A program made the translations under genes and the position numbers. A DNA stretch of 64,000 bases from assembly GCA_031553565.1 (NCBI GenBank), contig JAVBLK010000010.1, forward strand, positions 1 through 64,000, given 5' to 3'. This document shows, in pieces, positions 58,731-64,000 of this stretch; within the stretch, counting starts at the first letter, position 1, and each line of letters opens with the position of its first letter. A model generated the notes under the pieces. It had not been told where the DNA came from, searched no databases, and saw only the letters and a list, made by a program, of their open reading frames with translations. The DNA is from JAVBLK01 sp031553565. GTDB taxonomy: Bacteria > Bacillota > Clostridia > Christensenellales > DUVY01.

Positions 58731-60143
58731 CTATTCCTCCTCGTACATTATTTTATTCAGCGCGGAAAGATACGCCCTGATCGACGCGCCTATTATATCG
58801 GTGGAGAGCCCCTGGCCCGAATAGACCTTACCGCCGCTCCTAAGCTTCACAAACGCGGAGCCCATTGCCTCTGTGCCCTCGGTCACGGCCTGGATCTGGA
58901 AATCATCCAGCTCGTAGTGCCGCCCGATAACCCGCTCCATCGCCAAAAACGCCGCGTCAATAGGGCCGTCGCCTAAGGAGATCCCCTGCAAGGTTTCGCC
59001 GGCGCGCTCTAAGGATACTGTCGCCGACGCAGTTATAAGGTTGCCGCTGTTGATCAGATAGCTGATCAGCTTGTATGTCTGCGGCACCTGCAGCGCGACG
59101 CTGACCACGATCGCGTCCAGCTCGCGCTCGCCTATCGGCTTCTTATCCGCCGCGCGCAAAAACTCCTCGTAAACCTTCTTTTTATCGTCCTCGCTTAAAT
59201 CATAGCCCAGCTTGACTACCGCCCTGCCGACCGCCGCAATATCATCCTTTGCCGTCAGCGCGTATCTTGCGTCCGACTGCGGTACAAGCGTAAGCTTGTC
59301 AAACGCGGAATTATCGCTTTTCGGCGCGGAAAGCAGACGCTTGATCTGGTTTGCGTGCCGCTGAAATTCAGTTTTCGACAAGCCGGCGGATAAGCCCAGG
59401 CTGTCGCCCCTGTTCAATATAAATTCTGTAAGGCCGTCAAGCGGTATGTACCCTTCAACGCCCACCGAAGCCTTGATCTCGCCGACGCCGCAGATAGCCG
59501 CGGTAACGGCCGAGGCCAGCCCCAGCCCGCAGGCGTCCTCGCATAAATATCCCGTCCTGATTTTTTTGAGTCCGGGAACGCCTGCAAAAACGCGCTTAAT
59601 AAATTTTTCGGTCTCAAACGGCAGATTGCACCCCTCGTTGTCGCAGACTGTGACGACGCCTGCGCCGGCGGATATCGCGGCGGATATCGACAAGGCCAGA
59701 AAGTCATTTTCCGCCCTTGTTGCGTCCACCGCGCAAAATTCCACGTCCCCGCACAGCGATGCGGCGCGGGCAACCAGTTTTTTAATAAGCTCCAGCACCT
59801 CGGCAGGCTTTTTATGGCAGTCATATTCCATCAGCGCGGGGCTTACCGGCAGCGCGATAGAGAGCCTGGGCTTTGCGGCGCCCGATACGGCGGCGTACGC
59901 CCTTTCGACCTCGGCCTCGGTGATCCCTGCGTTGACGCTGACAACACTGCCTGAGGAGAACGACACGACCGTCCGGATAAACAGCGAATCCGCCTTTTCG
60001 TCCTCGATCGCCGGCAGCTCGATCACGTCGGCGCCTAATTTGCAAAGGCTGCGGACGATCTCGACCTTCTCTTTAAAGCTGAGCCCGGCCTGCCCGCCGC
60101 ACGCGCTTGCAATAGTTCTGTCCGCAATACAGATTTTTTTCAT
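58731..60143 (-). CDS. LeuA/homocitrate-synthase-like protein with altered active site
   Basis: A 470-residue homologue of 2-isopropylmalate synthase. The TIM barrel starts ICIADRTIASACGGQAG, where canonical enzymes have DTTLRDGEQ; the Arg-Asp pair is missing. The metal-binding HxH of HTHDDLGLA is replaced by LCEDACGLGLA. The C-terminal LeuA-type dimer/regulatory domain is well kept (GDGPIDAAFLAMERVIG, GQGLSTDIIGASIRAYLSALN). It may use other substrates or be a regulator. A ribosome-binding site GGAGGGG precedes the ATG. It lies between ilvE and the synthetase fusion in one operon. Confidence 0.85.
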   Translation of the reverse strand: MKKICIADRTIASACGGQAGLSFKEKVEIVRSLCKLGADVIELPAIEDEKADSLFIRTVVSFSSGSVVSVNAGITEAEVERAYAAVSGAAKPRLSIALPVSPALMEYDCHKKPAEVLELIKKLVARAASLCGDVEFCAVDATRAENDFLALSISAAISAGAGVVTVCDNEGCNLPFETEKFIKRVFAGVPGLKKIRTGYLCEDACGLGLASAVTAAICGVGEIKASVGVEGYIPLDGLTEFILNRGDSLGLSAGLSKTEFQRHANQIKRLLSAPKSDNSAFDKLTLVPQSDARYALTAKDDIAAVGRAVVKLGYDLSEDDKKKVYEEFLRAADKKPIGERELDAIVVSVALQVPQTYKLISYLINSGNLITASATVSLERAGETLQGISLGDGPIDAAFLAMERVIGRHYELDDFQIQAVTEGTEAMGSAFVKLRSGGKVYSGQGLSTDIIGASIRAYLSALNKIMYEEE

Positions 60144-60270
60144 AAGATCCCCTCCGGCTCTTTTAGTTTAAGCCACCGCGGATTGCCCGTAACAACGGGC
60201 GCCGCCCCGAAAAAACAAAAAAAAGCCCAAAAGTAATTTTTTTATATCCTTATCCGGGAACAGCCCGAAT

Positions 60271-61338
60271 CTATTTTATCTGGTAAGTCCATTTAAATTT
60301 GTCGGGAGTCCTGCCCCACTGTATGCCCGTCAGCGTGTCGTAAAGCCCCTGAGACACCTCGCCGATCCCGCCGTTTCCGACGGTATACTTTACGTCCTTA
60401 TACATAAATTCGCCGATAGGCGAGATCACCGCGGCCGTGCCGCAGCCCCAGGCCTCGGTAAGCAGCCCGCTCTTTGCCGCCGCCAGCAATTCGTCAATGG
60501 TAATAAGCCGCTCCTTTACGCGGACGCCCTGTTTTTTAAGCAGCTCGATGCACGATTTCCTGGTTATACCGGGTAAAATGGAGCCGTTCAGCTTCGGCGT
60601 GATGACCTCGCCCCCGATCCGGAACATAACGTTCATCGCGCCGACCTCCTCGATATACTTGCGCTTGATGCCGTCCAGCCACAGCACCTGCGCATAGCCC
60701 TGCCTTGCGGCGCGCTCCCCCGCCCTTGTGCTTGCGGCATAATTTCCGCCGCATTTGGCAGAGCCCGTTCCGCCCCTTACCGCGCGCACGTCCGTGTCCT
60801 CTATCATGATCTTGACGGGATTAAGCCCGCCCTTATAATAGCTGCCTACGGGTGACGCGATCATCATGAAGGTGACCGATTGCGGCGCGTGGACGCCCAG
60901 CGTTTCGTCGTTGCCGAACATAAACGGGCGCAAGTACAGCGACGTGCCGGGCGCAGACGGCGTCCATTCCTTTTCTAAGCACACAAAAGTTTCCAGCGCC
61001 TGCATAAAATCGGCCTCCGGTATCTGCGGCAGGCACATACGGTCGGCGGAGGCGTTCATCCGCTTAATGTTCTCTGACGGCCTGAAGAGCTGCACCGCGC
61101 CGCCGGCCTTCCTGTACGCCTTCAGCCCCTCGAAAACTTCCGCGCCGTAATGCAGAACAGTAGAGGCAGGATGCAGCGATATTTTTTCAAACGGGACTAT
61201 CCGCGCGTTTTCCCAGCCCTTGCCGGCACTGTATTCCATAATAAACATATGGTCTGAAAAATACTTCCCGAAACCCAAGACCGATGCTTCGGGCTTTATT
61301 TTTGGGTTTTTTGTTTTTTCAATTCTGATGTTCAGCAT
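60271..61338 (-). CDS. ilvE: Branched-chain amino acid aminotransferase
   Basis: PLP-dependent class IV aminotransferase that interconverts Leu, Ile and Val with their 2-oxoacids. The 355-residue protein has LHYGAEVFEGLKAYR, RPFMFGNDETLGV, the catalytic Lys in DGIKRKYIEEVGAMNVMF, and the cofactor-binding GCGTAAVISPIGEF near the C-terminus, in the IlvE type II order. Directly upstream are the ferredoxin oxidoreductase genes and downstream the LeuA-like gene, so it probably supplies 2-oxoacids for oxidation. The gap to the gene behind it is 127 bp and includes a GCCCGT/ACGGGC hairpin. Confidence 0.93.
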   Translation of the reverse strand: MLNIRIEKTKNPKIKPEASVLGFGKYFSDHMFIMEYSAGKGWENARIVPFEKISLHPASTVLHYGAEVFEGLKAYRKAGGAVQLFRPSENIKRMNASADRMCLPQIPEADFMQALETFVCLEKEWTPSAPGTSLYLRPFMFGNDETLGVHAPQSVTFMMIASPVGSYYKGGLNPVKIMIEDTDVRAVRGGTGSAKCGGNYAASTRAGERAARQGYAQVLWLDGIKRKYIEEVGAMNVMFRIGGEVITPKLNGSILPGITRKSCIELLKKQGVRVKERLITIDELLAAAKSGLLTEAWGCGTAAVISPIGEFMYKDVKYTVGNGGIGEVSQGLYDTLTGIQWGRTPDKFKWTYQIK

Positions 61339-61356
61339 TATAGATCCTCACTTTTA

Positions 61357-61887
61357 TTATTGGTGATTCCTGCCTATTTCCAGGGCCTTCATGTTTATAT
61401 CCAGCATCTCCTGCTTCCGCGCCGATATCACCTTGCCCACAGTCTTAAGCATCAATTCCCCGTCCCAGGGGTATCCCGCCAAAGCCTTTCCCACGATTAT
61501 CATATTTGCAAGCGTCGGCATCCCGTTGTCCTGCGCCATTTTTGTCGCCGGTATATAGACCGCCGTTACGTCCGTCCGCGTTATTTTTCTGCCGATCAGC
61601 GTCGAGTCAACGAATATTTTGCCGCCGGGCACGACCGCTCCTTCATATTTATCCAGGGAAGGGAGGTTCATTGCGATCAGTACGTCAGGCTTCGATACTA
61701 TGGGCGAGCCTATCGCCGAATCACTTATGATCACCGAGCAGTTTGCCGTGCCGCCCCGCATCTCCGGGCCGTATGAGGGCAGCCAGCTGACCTGCTTGCC
61801 CTCCAGGAGTCCTTTGTACGCCAGAAATTTGCCTGCGAACAGTATGCCCTGGCCGCCGAAGCCCGCAAAGAGAAATTGAGCTGTCAT
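61357..61887 (-). CDS. 2-oxoacid:ferredoxin oxidoreductase gamma subunit
   Basis: A 176-residue Rossmann-like subunit of the 2-oxoacid ferredoxin oxidoreductase. The N-terminal FAGFGGQGILFAGKFLAYKG and SYGPEMRGGTANCSVIISD are signatures of the gamma domain. It completes the delta-alpha-beta-gamma set and overlaps the beta gene by one base in a TAATG arrangement, showing translational coupling. 19 bp separate it from ilvE. Confidence 0.92.
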   Translation of the reverse strand: MTAQFLFAGFGGQGILFAGKFLAYKGLLEGKQVSWLPSYGPEMRGGTANCSVIISDSAIGSPIVSKPDVLIAMNLPSLDKYEGAVVPGGKIFVDSTLIGRKITRTDVTAVYIPATKMAQDNGMPTLANMIIVGKALAGYPWDGELMLKTVGKVISARKQEMLDINMKALEIGRNHQ

Positions 61888-62633
61888 TACTTTATCCCCC
61901 CCGATGTATCCTTATATACGCCTAACGGAAAGACAGGCAGCATTTTTTCCTCCGCCCATTTCAGCGCCTCGGCGGGATTCTGCCCCCAGTTGGTAGGGCA
62001 GGTCGAAACGACCTCCACCATCGAAAAGCCCTTGCCTTCCGTCTGATTTAAAAATGCTTTCTTTATTGCGGCTTTTGCCTTTCTTACGTTCTTGACGCTG
62101 TTTACCGCGACCCTTTCGATATACTGCGCGCCCTCGATCTGCGCCAGCATCTCGCTGACCTTAATAGGAAAGCCGCAGGCCGTAACATCCCTGCCGTAAG
62201 GCGAGGTCTGCGTGATCTGTCCGGGCAGCGAGGTCGGCGCCATCTGTCCGCCCGTCATCCCATAGATCGCGTTATTGACGAATATTACGGTGATGTTCTC
62301 GTTGCGCGCCGCCGCGTGTACGATTTCGGCCATACCTATGGAAGCCAGATCCCCGTCTCCCTGATAAGTAAATACTATATTATCCGGATCGGCGCGCTTT
62401 ACGCCCGTCGCCACCGCGGGCGCCCTGCCGTGCGCCGACTGCACCATGTCGCAGTTGAAATAATCGTACGCCATGACCGCGCAGCCGACCGGCGCGATGC
62501 CGATCGTCCTGCCTACAATGCGCAGATCGTCGATGGCCTCGGCTATCAGGCGGTGTATGATCCCGTGCGTACAGCCGGGGCAATAGTGCATTGGCGCGTT
62601 GCTAAGCGCCTTTGGTTTTTCAAATACTGTCAT
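61887..62633 (-). CDS. 2-oxoacid:ferredoxin oxidoreductase beta subunit (TPP-binding)
   Basis: A 248-residue thiamine-diphosphate-binding subunit. HYCPGCTHGIIHRLIAEAID starts it, and the TPP/metal motif GDGDLASIGMAEIVHAAARN with a downstream NNAIYGMTGGQMAPTS is intact. The ATG at 62633 is the start, as it overlaps the alpha stop in TAATG; a longer in-frame extension lies wholly within the alpha gene and has no family similarity. Together with alpha it decarboxylates the 2-oxoacid and passes electrons to ferredoxin. Confidence 0.93.
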   Translation of the reverse strand: MTVFEKPKALSNAPMHYCPGCTHGIIHRLIAEAIDDLRIVGRTIGIAPVGCAVMAYDYFNCDMVQSAHGRAPAVATGVKRADPDNIVFTYQGDGDLASIGMAEIVHAAARNENITVIFVNNAIYGMTGGQMAPTSLPGQITQTSPYGRDVTACGFPIKVSEMLAQIEGAQYIERVAVNSVKNVRKAKAAIKKAFLNQTEGKGFSMVEVVSTCPTNWGQNPAEALKWAEEKMLPVFPLGVYKDTSGGIK

Positions 62634-63742
62634 TATTTTTTGCCTCCCTCTGCTTTCCCGGCCGCCCTTGCGCCGCTTCCGGCAGGTGCAATGCCTACGA
62701 TTTCGCCGATTTTTGAAAGCACCTGATCCGGCTGGGGGATCATCCCGCCCGTGCGGCTGCATAACGCGACCGGCTTTTTAAATTCGACCGCCGAACGCAC
62801 GTCCTCGACCAGCTGCCCCATCGACATTTCCACCGTCACAAAGCCCTTGACCCTTTCCGCCGCTTTAAGCAGCGGTTTTTTCGGGAAAGGCCACAGCGTT
62901 ATCGGCCGGATCATCCCCGCCTTAAGTCCGCGCGCCCTTGCCTCGTTGATAGCGTTCTTGGACACGCGCGCAGCAATGCCGTAGGCGACGACGCAGACCT
63001 CCGCGTCCTCCATAAGGTATTCCTCGTACATCGTTTCCGCCTTCTCGACCTCGGCGTAACGCTCGAACCGCTCGATGTTTTTACGTTCCAGCTGCTCCGG
63101 CACAAGGTAAAGCGAGTTGATTATATTCTGCGGACGGCTGCCCTTCGTGCCGGTGACCGCCCAGGGCTTTTCATATTCCTTCTGCTTTCCGTACGCCAGC
63201 GATACCGGCTCCATCATCTGCCCCATCGTGCCGTCGGCAAGTATCATCGCCGTCATGCGGTATTTGTCGGCAAGATCGAACGCCTTTACGGTAAGATCCG
63301 CCATTTCCTGCACGTTGTCGGGCGCAAGCACTATCATCCTGTAATCGCCGTGCGCGCCGCCCTTGACCGCCTGGAAATAATCCGCCTGGGACGGCTGGAT
63401 GCCGCCCAATCCGGGGCCGCCGCGCTGGATATTGACAACGACCAGCGGCAGGTCCGCACCCGCGGCGTAAGACAAGCCCTCGCCCTTAAGCGATATTCCG
63501 GGGCTGGACGAGGACGTCAGCACGCGCTTGCCCGCGCCCGCCACGCCGTAAACCATGTTTATTGCCGCAATCTCGCTTTCCGCCTGAAGAAAAACGCCGC
63601 CTATTTTGGGCATTCTTTTGGCCATATACGCGGCAATTTCCGTCTGCGGCGTTATCGGATAGCCGAAATAATGCCGGCAGCCCGCAAGGAGCGCCGCCTC
63701 CGCGATTGCCTCGTTCCCTTTCATCAAAACTTTTTCTGTCAT
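62633..63742 (-). CDS. vorB: 2-oxoacid:ferredoxin oxidoreductase alpha subunit, VorB-like
   Basis: A 369-residue subunit of the pyruvate/2-oxoacid:ferredoxin oxidoreductase family. The motifs KGNEAIAEAALLAGCRHYFG, YPITPQTEIAAYM, QAESEIAAINMVYGVAGAGK and TSSSSPGISLKGEG are typical. The sequence looks most like 3-methyl-2-oxobutanoate (branched-chain) enzymes, and the nearby branched-chain aminotransferase supports that substrate class; a 2-oxoglutarate role cannot be excluded. It yields acyl-CoA, CO2 and reduced ferredoxin. Confidence 0.88.
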   Translation of the reverse strand: MTEKVLMKGNEAIAEAALLAGCRHYFGYPITPQTEIAAYMAKRMPKIGGVFLQAESEIAAINMVYGVAGAGKRVLTSSSSPGISLKGEGLSYAAGADLPLVVVNIQRGGPGLGGIQPSQADYFQAVKGGAHGDYRMIVLAPDNVQEMADLTVKAFDLADKYRMTAMILADGTMGQMMEPVSLAYGKQKEYEKPWAVTGTKGSRPQNIINSLYLVPEQLERKNIERFERYAEVEKAETMYEEYLMEDAEVCVVAYGIAARVSKNAINEARARGLKAGMIRPITLWPFPKKPLLKAAERVKGFVTVEMSMGQLVEDVRSAVEFKKPVALCSRTGGMIPQPDQVLSKIGEIVGIAPAGSGARAAGKAEGGKK

Positions 63743-63760
63743 ATCTATCTTCCGCTCTCC

Positions 63761-63967
63761 CTATTTTTCCACTTTTATGATGCACTCTGGGCACATCATG
63801 GCGCAAAACGCGCACGCAATACACTTTTCCTGGTCGGTAATGCCCGCCGGCCTGTGCCCTTTCGCGTTGATTTCGTTCTTAGAAAGCTCGATTATTTTCT
63901 TTGGGCAAACGTCAACGCACAGGCTGCAGCCCTTGCAATAATCGGTCTTGAATGTTACCTTCGACAT
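63761..63967 (-). CDS. Ferredoxin-like delta subunit, 2x 4Fe-4S
   Basis: A 68-residue ferredoxin subunit with two complete cluster motifs, CKGCSLCVDVCP and CIACAFCAMMCP. It is the electron-transfer delta subunit of the oxidoreductase and the first gene of the operon seen in the window. Short leader AGAGGAT precedes the ATG. The operon promoter lies beyond the window edge or in the final 30 bp. Confidence 0.93.
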   Translation of the reverse strand: MSKVTFKTDYCKGCSLCVDVCPKKIIELSKNEINAKGHRPAGITDQEKCIACAFCAMMCPECIIKVEK

Positions 63968-64000
63968 ATCCTCTATATTTGCTCCTTATATAATTTTACG

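Noticed and set aside
60144..60270. Possible T-box or attenuator before the LeuA-like gene
   Set aside because: There is a GCCCGT/ACGGGC hairpin and T-rich sequence but no T-box consensus and no specifier loop in the 127 bp.
62634..62762. N-terminal extension of the oxidoreductase beta subunit by 43 residues
   Set aside because: The extension lies fully inside the alpha gene, is Arg-rich shadow sequence, and the TAATG overlap at 62633 gives a family-consistent start.

Overview
The window looks like a chromosomal segment of an anaerobic Bacillota, most likely Clostridia. The support is the hrcA-grpE-dnaK-dnaJ order with a CIRCE-like operator, ferredoxin-dependent 2-oxoacid metabolism, a CcpA-free fermentative gene set with Shine-Dalgarno sites typical of the phylum, and an ECF-type vitamin transporter subunit. 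GC content is moderate to high. Species cannot be assigned from sequence reading alone.

Layout. (1) 0.2-5.4 kb: heat-shock operon on the minus strand under a strong promoter with a CIRCE-like repeat. (2) 5.4-7.1 kb: an ECF S component and a small DUF11-like protein, bracketed by three copies of a short repeat (family B). (3) 7.1-17.7 kb: a compact minus-strand phage structural cassette (TerL, possible TerS, portal, scaffold, capsid, head-tail and tail proteins, podovirus-like) with no integrase, replication or lysis genes. Upstream at 18.9-19.6 kb is a sigma-region-4-like HTH gene whose promoter has a GAAC-N4-GTTC LexA box in its spacer, so the whole may be an SOS-inducible, domesticated particle. 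(4) 19.8-31.1 kb: housekeeping and redox genes: DEAD-box helicase, Crp/Fnr regulator divergent from a ferredoxin protein with a shared operator, metallophosphoesterase, two FAD enzymes, a phosphoribosyltransferase, an unknown protein, phosphoglucomutase, and tRNA-Leu(CAA) preceded by two tandem 5' tRNA halves. (5) 31.2-55.0 kb: a cell-surface locus on the minus strand, made of a membrane-spanning GLUG-LuxR protein, a GLUG/InlB-repeat surface protein, an OLD-like ATPase and a 5,696-residue GLUG/Ig-like giant surface protein. (6) 55.2-64.0 kb: a branched-chain 2-oxoacid operon (vor-type ferredoxin oxidoreductase delta-alpha-beta-gamma, branched-chain aminotransferase, a LeuA homologue lacking canonical catalytic residues, a TIM-barrel/acyl-CoA synthetase fusion, then an amidohydrolase).

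Intergenic DNA is unusually structured. At least four families of dispersed imperfect palindromes (A about 160 bp, B about 66 bp, C about 165 bp, D about 80 bp) occupy gaps between genes, including a C/A chimera that supplies the stop codon of the amidohydrolase gene. Several promoters place the -10 box only 6-7 bases before the ATG with no ribosome-binding site, suggesting leaderless messages.

The best candidates for something undescribed are the surface locus with its membrane-anchored adhesin-like transcription factor, the SOS-linked capsid cassette, and the palindromic element family. All functional statements rest on reading motifs by eye; no database search was possible.
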